Positions 9,501 through 15,513 of a DNA stretch of 64,000 nt are shown here, piece by piece. This stretch comes from Glycomyces sp. NRRL B-16210 (GTDB lineage Bacteria; Actinomycetota; Actinomycetes; Mycobacteriales; Micromonosporaceae): contig NZ_JOGR01000003.1 of assembly GCF_000719515.1 (NCBI RefSeq), forward strand, positions 375,177-439,176, given 5' to 3'. The translations under genes were made by a program, and so were the position numbers. Position 1 is the first letter of the stretch, and each line of letters opens with the position of its first letter. Below the pieces are notes generated by a model. It searched no databases. It had not been told where the DNA came from and worked only from the letters and a program-made list of their open reading frames with translations.

Positions 9501-10315
9501 GCGTCCGGCGGGGCGACGTCGACCACGTGCTCCGAGAGCGGCAGGCCGAGCTCGGCGGTCTCCTCGGCGACCAGGCGGGCCATCTGGATGGCGCCGTACT
9601 CCTGGAAGTGGGTGTCGTCGACGGTGCCGGTGGGCCGGTTCGGGTAGACCCCGGCCGGGACGTGCAGGAAGACCGACTTCGCCTCTTCGGCGCCGATCCC
9701 GTTGAGGTAGTCGCGAGAGGAGGCCGAGAGGTCGACGACCGCGACGCCGGTCTCCTCGTGGAGCTCGTGGACCTTCTCCACGTACTCGGGGAAGGAGACG
9801 TGGAACTCGCCGGTCCTGGCGTCGAAGCTGCGGCGCGAGACGGGGGTGACGAGGACCGGGATCGCGCCCTTCTCGAGGGCGCCGGCGATGTAGTCGTCGC
9901 GCAGGTAGGTCTTGTAGTCCTCGGGCGGGGTGTAGCGCTCGGGGACCGAGACGGTGGCGTCGTTGTGTCCGAACTGGACGAACAGGTAGTCGCCGGGCTG
10001 GATCTCGTCGAGGATCGCGTCGAGGCGGCCCTGCTCGATGAAGGAGCGCGAGGAGCGGCCGCCGATCGCGTGGTTGGCGATGGTGACCTCGTCGTCGAAG
10101 AAGCGGTCGATCACCTGGCCCCAGCCGGCCTGGGGCTCGTAGTAGGCGTCGTAGGTCTGGACGGTGGAGTCGGAGGCGAGGTAGACGGTGATGCCGTCGT
10201 CCTCTTGCGCGCTCGCGGGGGCGGCGTGGAGGGCGCCCGCGAGGGCGGTCGCCCCGGCCGCGAGGACCGCGAGGCCGCGGCGCCGTCGAGAGGGTGGAGG
10301 AGTCATGGACCTCAT
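6572..10315 (-). CDS. Secreted multi-domain rhamnogalacturonan acetylesterase-lyase (CE12-FN3-PL11-CBM2)
   Basis: A 1247-residue secreted enzyme for rhamnogalacturonan I of pectin. Residues 1-36 are a Tat/Sec-like signal (RRRRG, hydrophobic core, APASA). Residues 39-265 are an SGNH esterase of the CE12 type: nucleophile in DSTVQTY (Ser50), GGRSSRSF, GHND (118-120) and DDTH (233-236). A fibronectin-III domain follows (about 275-360), then a carbohydrate-binding-like segment (362-505). A PL11 rhamnogalacturonan lyase runs from about 530 to 1140 with repeated DLDGDG-type calcium sites. The last 100 residues are a CBM2 with terminal cysteines. The start at 10315 has GGAAG upstream; the frame is open 13 codons further. 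Three LacI-type boxes lie upstream. Confidence 0.88.
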   Translation of the reverse strand: MRSMTPPPSRRRRGLAVLAAGATALAGALHAAPASAQEDDGITVYLASDSTVQTYDAYYEPQAGWGQVIDRFFDDEVTIANHAIGGRSSRSFIEQGRLDAILDEIQPGDYLFVQFGHNDATVSVPERYTPPEDYKTYLRDDYIAGALEKGAIPVLVTPVSRRSFDARTGEFHVSFPEYVEKVHELHEETGVAVVDLSASSRDYLNGIGAEEAKSVFLHVPAGVYPNRPTGTVDDTHFQEYGAIQMARLVAEETAELGLPLSEHVVDVAPPDAVPAVPTGLTAATVANASVTLNWTDAGDADIYRVYVREPGGDWRLGTTATVGVGRVAGLAEETAYEFAVAAVNGKGESDRSAALAVTTASAGWKFDFGPASQVVADGYTEVNRATAYSEAAGFGFVTDMAEAIDRDRGNEEDPVGRDFVAWFGGSYEFAVDVADGLYTARVSVGDYAGSARSNLAFEGIDHGAANAGSNSVLVKDFEGIIVEDGQLNVTVTGQTGHLNGLELTRVGDVPGQGGNEPDEPCADCAAQIEDLDRAPVAVAVDEADRSGVYLSWRRLVTDAEGLAFNVYRDGALVNDEPLAATNLADADGTANATYWIATVEDGVETGFTDAFTVLADQYIDVDMDRPAGGTTPDGVAYTYNPNDATVADLDGDGVYELIQKWDPSNAKDNSQAGYTGNVYVDAYTLTGDLLWRIDLGVNIRAGAHYTFLMAYDLDGDGRAEVALKTADGTVDGAGAVIGDAEADYRNDGGYILEGPEFLTVFDGLTGAALETVDFEPDRGDVGDWGDTYGNRVDRLMATIAYLDGSTPSLVTTRGIYTKMELTAWDWDGSALDERWAFRSQEWGAQYAGQGNHNLSVADVDADGRDEIVYGSLTLNDDGTILQSAGLGHGDALHVSDFDPSREGLEVFSPFECMGCSGDRAAAMRDAETGEVLWSIPGTRDTGRGTCGDIDPAYPGAECWAASTTGAWDSREGELRAADGTLIGETIPSANGMVWWDGDLGREIFDHEFDEPDYVPLYPFIAEWDPATGEQVEIFTPEGVQTNNGTKGNPVLTADLLGDWREEVVLRKESNDGVRIFTTTIATEHSFPTLMQDPQYRLAIAWQNISYNQPPWPSFFLGYDMDEPQWRPVSVESTRDGAAAPYAAASCTVDYDVVADWGFGFVVQVKVTNTGDEAFGEWDLVWKSGGVESVLYVWGGEVGADGAAMVVEPAFWHFPLAPGGTAQVGFQGTGNPHDPGMFLLNGKVCAIA

Positions 10316-10361
10316 GTTCACTTCCGTAGTGAGAGGAGGGAACTCGCCGCGCACGCGGGTA

Positions 10362-10373
10362 TGAATCGTTTCA
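10362..10373. promoter_or_regulatory. LacI-family operator candidate
   Basis: TGAATCGTTTCA is a near-palindrome around a central CG, the layout of many LacI-family operators (TGAAACG-type). It lies 47 bases upstream of the rhamnogalacturonan-enzyme start, downstream of its probable promoter. Confidence 0.45.
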
Positions 10374-10391
10374 ATTCGGGGGCCGATGCGG

Positions 10392-10403
10392 GCAAGCGTT
10401 TAC
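10392..10403. promoter_or_regulatory. Second LacI-family operator candidate
   Basis: On the minus strand this reads GTAAACGCTTGC, again symmetric around CG and close to the general LacI-family consensus. It sits near the expected transcription start of the rhamnogalacturonan-enzyme gene. Confidence 0.4.
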
Positions 10404-10413
10404 TGCTGAGAGG

Positions 10414-10442
10414 ACGGTACCGAGCGCTTCCGCAAAAGTCAA
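10414..10442 (-). promoter_or_regulatory. Promoter with embedded LacI/CebR-like operator
   Basis: On the minus strand TTGACT (10437-10442) is separated by exactly 17 bases from TACCGT (10414-10419). The spacer holds CGGAAGCGCTCGG (10420-10432), the same AGCGCT core as the boxes before both GH6 genes. A bound repressor would block RNA polymerase directly. No LacI-family gene is present in the window. The rest of the gap, to 10694, shows no gene. Confidence 0.55.
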
Positions 10443-10694
10443 TACATGTCGATACTTGCGGCACAGGGGTCGGTTCTCGGGGAGTTCCGTGCGATGCGAT
10501 CGCGGGAAAGCGGGATCGCGATCGGGGTTGGGGTCGCAGTCGGGGTCGATCGAGGTCGGGGTATATACCGTCCCTAACCCCCACCCTCCCTGGGGAAAGG
10601 TAGGTCCCACTCTCCCGCGCGGGTACGACAAAAACCGGGGCGCGGAGCCGCCTTGTCACTCGAAGGAGTGAGGCGGCATCCGGTCGGGCCCGGG

Positions 10695-11765
10695 TCAGGC
10701 CGGGAGGAGCGGGGCGAGTCTTTCTGCCGCCGCTTCCAGATCCAGGCCCTGCTCGGCCACCCATCCGTCGTCGAAGTACGTCGCGCCGTAGCGCCCTCCC
10801 GAGTCGCACAGCAGCGTCACGATGCTCCCGCTCTGACCGCACTCGCGCATCTCCGCGATGATCGCCAGCGCCGCCACCAGATTCGTGCCCGTCGACCCGC
10901 CCAGGCGCCTCCCCAGCCGCTCCGAAGCCCATCGCAGGCACGCGATCGACTCGGCGTCGTCCACTTTCACCATCCGGTCGACCAGACCGGGGATGAACGA
11001 CGGCTCGACCTTCGGCCGCCCGATCCCCTCGATGCGCGAGCCGCGCCCGGCCCGGGCCTCGGGGTCGCCCTCGCGCCACCCGTCGAAGAACGCCGAGTGC
11101 TCGGGGTCGACCACGCACAGGTTCGTCGCGTGCCTGCGATACCGCACGTAGCGGCCGATGGTCGCCGAGGTGCCGCCGGTGCCCGCGCCGACCACGACCC
11201 AGGCCGGGACCGGGTGGCGTTCGAGCCGCATCTGCTCGAACACGCTCTCGGCGATGTTGTTGTTCCCGCGCCAGTCGGTGGCCCGCTCGGCGTACGTGAA
11301 CTGGTCCATGAAGTGCCCGCCGGTCTCTGCGGCGAGGCGTTCGGCCTCGGCGCAGACGGCCGCGGGGTCGCGCACGAGGTGGGCCTTGCCGCCGTAGAAC
11401 TCGATCTGGGCGATCTTGGCGGCGCTGGTCGACTCGGGCATGACGGCGGTGAACGGCAGTCCGAGCATCCGCGCGAAATAGGCCTCGCTCACGGCGGTCG
11501 AGCCGCTGGAGGCCTCGATGACGGGCGTGCCCTCGTCGATCCAGCCGTTGCAGATCGCGTAGAGGAACAGCGATCGGGCGAGGCGGTGCTTGAGCGAGCC
11601 GGTCGGATGGGCCGACTCGTCCTTGAGGTAGAGGTCGACTCCCCATTGCGGAGGGAGTGGGAACGGCAGCAGGTGGGTGTCGGTCGAGCGGTTCGCGTCG
11701 GCCTCCACTGTGGTGATCGCCCAGTTCACCCAGAGCCGGTCCTTGGTGCGGTCGATCGACTGCAT
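10695..11765 (-). CDS. PLP-dependent cysteine synthase-family protein (Cds1-like cysteine desulfhydrase)
   Basis: A 356-residue fold-type II PLP enzyme. The PLP lysine is Lys59 in HPTGSLKHR; the asparagine loop SSGSTAVSEAYFARMLG and phosphate loop GAGTGGTS are present. It resembles the actinobacterial group that includes M. tuberculosis Cds1, an L-cysteine desulfhydrase releasing sulfide, pyruvate and ammonia, more than classical CysK. A cysteine synthase role cannot be excluded. The open frame extends far upstream, but ATG 11765 is preceded by GAGGGGGGA and starts the conserved part (MQSIDRTKDRLW). The Lrp regulator gene ends 25 bases upstream, so the two are probably co-transcribed. Confidence 0.8.
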   Translation of the reverse strand: MQSIDRTKDRLWVNWAITTVEADANRSTDTHLLPFPLPPQWGVDLYLKDESAHPTGSLKHRLARSLFLYAICNGWIDEGTPVIEASSGSTAVSEAYFARMLGLPFTAVMPESTSAAKIAQIEFYGGKAHLVRDPAAVCAEAERLAAETGGHFMDQFTYAERATDWRGNNNIAESVFEQMRLERHPVPAWVVVGAGTGGTSATIGRYVRYRRHATNLCVVDPEHSAFFDGWREGDPEARAGRGSRIEGIGRPKVEPSFIPGLVDRMVKVDDAESIACLRWASERLGRRLGGSTGTNLVAALAIIAEMRECGQSGSIVTLLCDSGGRYGATYFDDGWVAEQGLDLEAAAERLAPLLPA

Positions 11766-11790
11766 GGTCCCCCCTCGCGCTCGTCGGTCG

Positions 11791-12252
11791 TCACTCCGCC
11801 TGGACGGGAGGGACCGGCTGCGGCCGGTCCTCCCATTTGGTCGACAGGGTGATGGTGGTGCGGGTCTGGGCCACGCCCGGGATCGCCCCGACGCGATGGA
11901 TGAGGCTTTCGAGGTCGCCCATCTTCGGCACGCGGACCTTGAGTTGGTAGCACTCGACGCCGGCGAGGAAATAGCAGGACTCGATCTGCGGAATGGCGCG
12001 GAGCCGTTCGCAGATATCCAGGTGGTCGGCGGCATTGTCGGGGATGATGCCGATGAGAGCGGTGATGCCGAGGCCGATCGCCTCGGAGTCGATCACGGCC
12101 TTGTAGCCGGTGATGACGCCGTTCTTCTCGAGCTTGGTGACGCGGTCCTGAACGGACGGCGCGGTGAGACCGACCCGGCGCGCGAGCTCGGCGTACGAAG
12201 TACGCCCGTCGGTGCGCAGGAGGTTCACGATGGTCTGGTCGATCTCGTCCAC
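11791..12252 (-). CDS. Lrp/AsnC-family transcriptional regulator
   Basis: A 153-residue Lrp-type regulator. The N-terminal helix-turn-helix reads LLRTDGRTSYAELARRVGLTAPSVQDRVTKLEKNGVI. The C-terminal RAM domain (about residues 70-145) would bind an amino acid, plausibly cysteine given its neighbour. GTG start at 12252 without Shine-Dalgarno, but TATCCT lies seven bases upstream, so it is likely leaderless. It is the first gene of a two-gene unit with the Cds1-like enzyme and probably activates it in response to cysteine, as in the enterobacterial DecR/cysteine desulfidase pairing. Confidence 0.88.
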   Translation of the reverse strand: MDEIDQTIVNLLRTDGRTSYAELARRVGLTAPSVQDRVTKLEKNGVITGYKAVIDSEAIGLGITALIGIIPDNAADHLDICERLRAIPQIESCYFLAGVECYQLKVRVPKMGDLESLIHRVGAIPGVAQTRTTITLSTKWEDRPQPVPPVQAE

Positions 12253-12478
12253 CCGTTGAGGATAACCAGAGTTGCCACTTGCGCCCTGTGCCTACCTCAT
12301 ACCCGGGTACGCCTAGAGCGTCGGAATCAGCTCAGAGCGCCGTTGACATACGCGTGGTACTTTCAGGCAAAACCTACCGACCGAAAGTATGTCCAAGAAC
12401 TCATGGCAGGTTTGACTGAATAGTGGTGTAATGGGTTTAACGCACGAAGTGAGTCTTCATCACGGGGAGGAAGAAATC

Positions 12479-12694
12479 ATGGAGACCGAGGACCGCCTAC
12501 TCACACCCGGCGAAGTGGCCTCGCTGTTCCGCGTGGATCCCAAGACCGTGACACGCTGGGCCGCCGCGGGCCGAATCGGGAGCATCCGCACACCGGGCGG
12601 TCACCGCCGGTTCCGCGAGTCGGAGGTCCGGGCCCTGCTGGAAGGCGACGCCGGAGCCCAGGCCGCTTTCGAGACCGGCAACGCCCAGCAGTGA
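12479..12694 (+). CDS. bldC: BldC-family MerR-like developmental regulator
   Basis: A 71-residue single-domain protein with the MerR-type winged helix: LTPGEVASLFRVDPKTVTRWAAAGRIG, then TPGGHRRFRESEV. This is the highly conserved actinobacterial BldC signature. In Streptomyces BldC delays entry into aerial development by repressing sporulation genes and binds direct repeats cooperatively. Start at ATG 12479 with GGGGAGGAAG just upstream; the longer open frame to 12431 is not needed. A TTGACA at 12343-12348 may be part of its promoter. Implies a sporulating or morphologically complex actinobacterium. Confidence 0.93.
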   Translation: METEDRLLTPGEVASLFRVDPKTVTRWAAAGRIGSIRTPGGHRRFRESEVRALLEGDAGAQAAFETGNAQQ

Positions 12695-13295
12695 GACACC
12701 AGGTCGTGCCCGCGACCGCGAACGCCCGAACGACGATCCAGCCCGTCACGGCCTCGCTCACGAGCCGTGAATCCGCCCGCTACGGCCGCCTTCTCAGGCC
12801 GTAGAAGCCCGAGCAGCGGCCGCAGGCCGCAGATTCACCTGGCACAAGCCGGTCCCGCGAGACACCTCGGCCGTATTCGGCAGGGGCGCAGTGGACCGGC
12901 TTTTCGTGTGCCCGGAGTCCGACGCCTCGCCGGCGTCGCCTGCTTCGGGCCTCCTCCGCGCCGCCTCTTCTGAGCCGCTTCTGAGCCGCACCTTGACGGC
13001 CGTGACCCGGCGGTCACCCGCAGCGACCTTCTCCCGGCCCCGGCCGGGCCCTTCCCGTGCCTCGATTCGGGGCGCCTCCGGCTCGCATTCGGACCCGATT
13101 CGACCTCATTCGTCCCTCCCGGACACCCTCGCCTCTCGGCTTGCACCGATGGGCGCCGTGGGCGATGATCACTCCATTTCGGAGTCGATTTGTTCCAAAA
13201 AGGGCAATTGTCTACCCTCCGAAGTCGGGTGAATACCCTGAGTCGTTACACATGCGACCAATCGGAAATTTCTGGATTCTCTATGTCAGAAGCCC
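12695..13295. other. Long intergenic region between bldC and the first GH6 gene
   Basis: About 600 bases with no recognised protein or RNA gene. Open frames here lack Shine-Dalgarno sequences and known motifs. Apart from the hairpin at 12780-12804 nothing stands out. G+C falls towards the right end, where the GH6 promoter begins. Confidence 0.5.
12780..12804 (+). terminator. Hairpin downstream of bldC
   Basis: CTACGGCC and GGCCGTAG form an 8-base-pair stem around a nine-base loop, 85 bases after the bldC stop. It is a weak terminator candidate without a T run. Confidence 0.4.
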
Positions 13296-13324
13296 TTGAC
13301 ATCGCAGTGAGACATAGGCACACT
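13296..13324 (+). promoter_or_regulatory. Promoter of the first GH6 gene
   Basis: TTGACA at 13296-13301 is followed after 17 bases by CACACT. The -35 is perfect and the -10 is weak, consistent with an activated or tightly repressed promoter. The CebR-like box starts 41 bases after the first T of the -35. Confidence 0.5.
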
Positions 13325-13336
13325 TCGATATGAGAT

Positions 13337-13350
13337 TGGGAGCGCTTCCG
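13337..13350. promoter_or_regulatory. CebR-like operator before the first GH6 gene
   Basis: TGGGAGCGCTTCCG differs little from TGGGAGCGCTCCCA, the operator of the cellobiose-responsive LacI-family repressor CebR of Streptomyces. It sits just downstream of the expected transcription start and 56 bases before the start codon. Confidence 0.75.
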
Positions 13351-13405
13351 CCTCCACCCGGTACGCGCGGAACCGCTCCACGAGCCGACTTACAAGGGAA
13401 GGCAC

Positions 13406-14830
13406 ATGACACTCAGTCGAAGCAGAAAAAAGCAGGTGGGCGTGCTCGCCGCAGCGGCGCTCGCGGCGACCTCGGTCGGTGCGGTCACGATGACCAGCGC
13501 CGGCGCCGAGGAGGCCCCCGCGGACGAACCCGGCGGGATCGACATCGCGCAGAAGGTCGACAACCCCTATGAGGGCGCGCAGGTCTACGTCAACCCGATC
13601 TGGTCGGCCAACGCGGCCGCCGAGCCGGGCGGCGAGGCCATCGCGAACGAGCCCACCGGCGTCTGGCTCGACCAGACCAGCGCCATCTGGGGCAACGACT
13701 CCCCGACGACCGGCTCGATGGGCCTGGCCGAGCACCTCGACGAGGCGGTCGCCCAAGGCGCGGACCTGATCCAGATCGTCATCTACAACCTCCCCGGCCG
13801 CGACTGCGCCGCCCTGGCCTCCAACGGCCAGCTCGGCCCGGACGAGATCGACGCGTACAAGACCGAGTACATCGACGAGATCGTCGCGATCCAGGGCGAC
13901 CCGGCCTACGCCGACCTCAAGATCGTCAACGTGATCGAGATCGACTCGCTGCCGAACCTCGTCACCAACGTCTCGCCGCGCGAGACCGCGACGCCCGAGT
14001 GCGACGAAATGCTCGCCAACGGCAACTACGCGGACGGCATCTCCTACGCCGCCGCCGAGCTCGGCGCGCTGCCGAACACCTACAACTACATCGACGCGGC
14101 GCACCACGGCTGGATCGGCTGGGCGGACGACAACGCCGAGTACGACAACTTCCGCGCCTCGGCGGCCATGTTCGGCTCGCTCCTCGGGCAGAACGGCCTG
14201 ACCGCCGACCACGTGGCCGGCTTCATCACCAACACCGCGAACTACTCGGTGCTCGAAGAGCCCTACTGGGCCGTGGACGAGGAAGTCGGCGGCCAGCCGC
14301 TCAACCTCAACCCGGACCTGCCCTGGGTCGACTGGAACGACTTCAACAACGAGAAGGACTTCTCCGAGGCCTTCCGCGACGAGCTGGTCAGCAACGGCTT
14401 CGCCTCGGACATCGGCATGCTCATCGACACCAGCCGCAACGGCTGGGGCGGCGACTACCGGCCCACCGGCCCCTCGTCCTCGGACGACCCGGTGACCTTC
14501 GTCGACGAGTCCCGCATCGACCAGCGCATCCAGAAGGGCAACTGGTGCAACCAGGCCGGTGCCGGTCTGGGCGAGCGCCCGCAGGCCTCCCCCGAGGCCT
14601 GGATCGACGCCTACGTCTGGATCAAGCCCCCCGGCGAGTCGGACGGCTCCTCCGAGCTGATCGACAACGACGAGGGCAAGGGCTTCGACGAGATGTGCGA
14701 CCCGAGCTACGGCGGCAACCCCCGGAACGGCAACAACCCGTCCGGCGCCCGGGACAACATGCCGATCTCCGGCCACTGGTCCTCCGAGCAGTTCCAGGAG
14801 CTCCTCCAGAACGCCTACCCGCCCCTCTAG
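13406..14830 (+). CDS. Secreted GH6 cellulase (cellobiohydrolase type), no binding module
   Basis: A 474-residue secreted beta-1,4-glucanase of family GH6. Residues 1-34 are a signal peptide (RSRKK, alanine-rich core, SAGA). The catalytic domain fills the rest. Aspartates in YNLPGRD (Asp133), VIEID (Asp180) and KPPGESDGSS match the conserved acids of GH6 cellobiohydrolases such as Thermobifida Cel6B. The long loops with GNWCNQAGAGLGERPQ and the paired cysteines also fit the exo-acting type. Unlike its neighbour at 15514 it has no CBM2. ATG start with GGGAAGG upstream. Controlled by a CebR-like box; expected to be induced by cellobiose or related oligosaccharides. Confidence 0.93.
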   Translation: MTLSRSRKKQVGVLAAAALAATSVGAVTMTSAGAEEAPADEPGGIDIAQKVDNPYEGAQVYVNPIWSANAAAEPGGEAIANEPTGVWLDQTSAIWGNDSPTTGSMGLAEHLDEAVAQGADLIQIVIYNLPGRDCAALASNGQLGPDEIDAYKTEYIDEIVAIQGDPAYADLKIVNVIEIDSLPNLVTNVSPRETATPECDEMLANGNYADGISYAAAELGALPNTYNYIDAAHHGWIGWADDNAEYDNFRASAAMFGSLLGQNGLTADHVAGFITNTANYSVLEEPYWAVDEEVGGQPLNLNPDLPWVDWNDFNNEKDFSEAFRDELVSNGFASDIGMLIDTSRNGWGGDYRPTGPSSSDDPVTFVDESRIDQRIQKGNWCNQAGAGLGERPQASPEAWIDAYVWIKPPGESDGSSELIDNDEGKGFDEMCDPSYGGNPRNGNNPSGARDNMPISGHWSSEQFQELLQNAYPPL

Positions 14831-14871
14831 GGGCTGAGCACCCGAAGGGTCCTCAAGGCTCATGACCCGAA

Positions 14872-14906
14872 GGCGCGGCGGCGCGGCTCACCGCCACCGC
14901 CGCGCC
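14872..14906 (+). terminator. Hairpin terminator after the first GH6 gene
   Basis: GGCGCGGCGG pairs with CCGCCGCGCC (10 base pairs) around a 15-base loop, 41 bases past the stop codon. Confidence 0.55.
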
Positions 14907-14968
14907 GGAGGGTCTCGAGGAGAGATTCCAAGCACGAGGGCGAACCGGCACTTCGCCCGGACGAGGAC

Positions 14969-14998
14969 GGCGGGGTCGCGTGCAGGCGCGGCCCCGCC
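14969..14998 (+). terminator. Second hairpin after the first GH6 gene
   Basis: GGCGGGG(T)CGCG pairs with CGCG(G)CCCCGCC around TGCAGG. It may back up the first hairpin. The following 300 bases to the next promoter hold no gene that I can support. Confidence 0.5.
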
Positions 14999-15317
14999 GT
15001 CGTCCGCACCGCGGGACGGCGCACCGCTCGAGGAACGGCGAGCGAGCGCCCGAGCGGGGCGGATCGAGAAGAGGATACGGCGGCACGGGTCCCCGGGGTC
15101 GGGGTCCGTGCCGCCGTCGTGTGCGCGAACCCCTATCAATCCGGCCTATGCCTCCAAAAAGGTCACCACATGAATGTTCGGGGCAAGAGGTATTTACAGG
15201 TAATACGGGGACAACTGAGCGGGGTGCGGCGAGGGGTGCGCCCTGGGGCGCGGGAAGGCCAACGCGAAGTTTTTTTGACCGACCACTTCGGTTGGCGCGG
15301 GAGCGTTTTCACTGATT

Positions 15318-15327
15318 CAAGCGCTTG
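15318..15327. promoter_or_regulatory. Upstream palindrome with AGCGCT core
   Basis: CAAGCGCTTG is a perfect 10-base palindrome sharing the AGCGCT core of the CebR-like boxes. It lies 71 bases upstream of the -35 of the second GH6 gene and could be an auxiliary operator for repressor looping. Confidence 0.4.
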
Positions 15328-15397
15328 CTGGGCGACCGGCAACCTTCGAAACCGTTGTCCCGATCCGTCACACGGACGAAATATCCTGGCGAACCTC

Positions 15398-15427
15398 TTG
15401 ACAGTCCATCAATATATCGGAGATTAT
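15398..15427 (+). promoter_or_regulatory. Promoter of the second GH6 gene
   Basis: TTGACA (15398-15403), an 18-base AT-rich spacer and GATTAT (15422-15427). It is stronger looking than the promoter of the first GH6 gene. The CebR-like box begins 42 bases from the first T of the -35, nearly the same geometry as in the other copy. Confidence 0.6.
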
Positions 15428-15439
15428 CAATGCACATCT

Positions 15440-15453
15440 TGGGAGCGCTTCCC
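15440..15453. promoter_or_regulatory. CebR-like operator before the second GH6 gene
   Basis: TGGGAGCGCTTCCC is a near-perfect match to the CebR operator of Streptomyces, placed just downstream of the expected transcription start and 61 bases before the start codon. Confidence 0.78.
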
Positions 15454-15513
15454 TCGGTGGACATCCGTTCCGGGCCGCCCACATGCGACCCATAGACCCC
15501 GAAGGACTCGATA

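Noticed and set aside
5606..10603. Open frame of 1665 codons on the plus strand
   Set aside because: It overlaps BrkB in another frame and then runs antisense to the rhamnogalacturonan enzyme. High GC suppresses stop codons; composition is not protein-like.
12343..12371. Promoter of bldC from TTGACA at 12343
   Set aside because: The -35 is perfect, but no acceptable -10 lies at 16-18 bases, so I mention it in the bldC entry without a separate feature.
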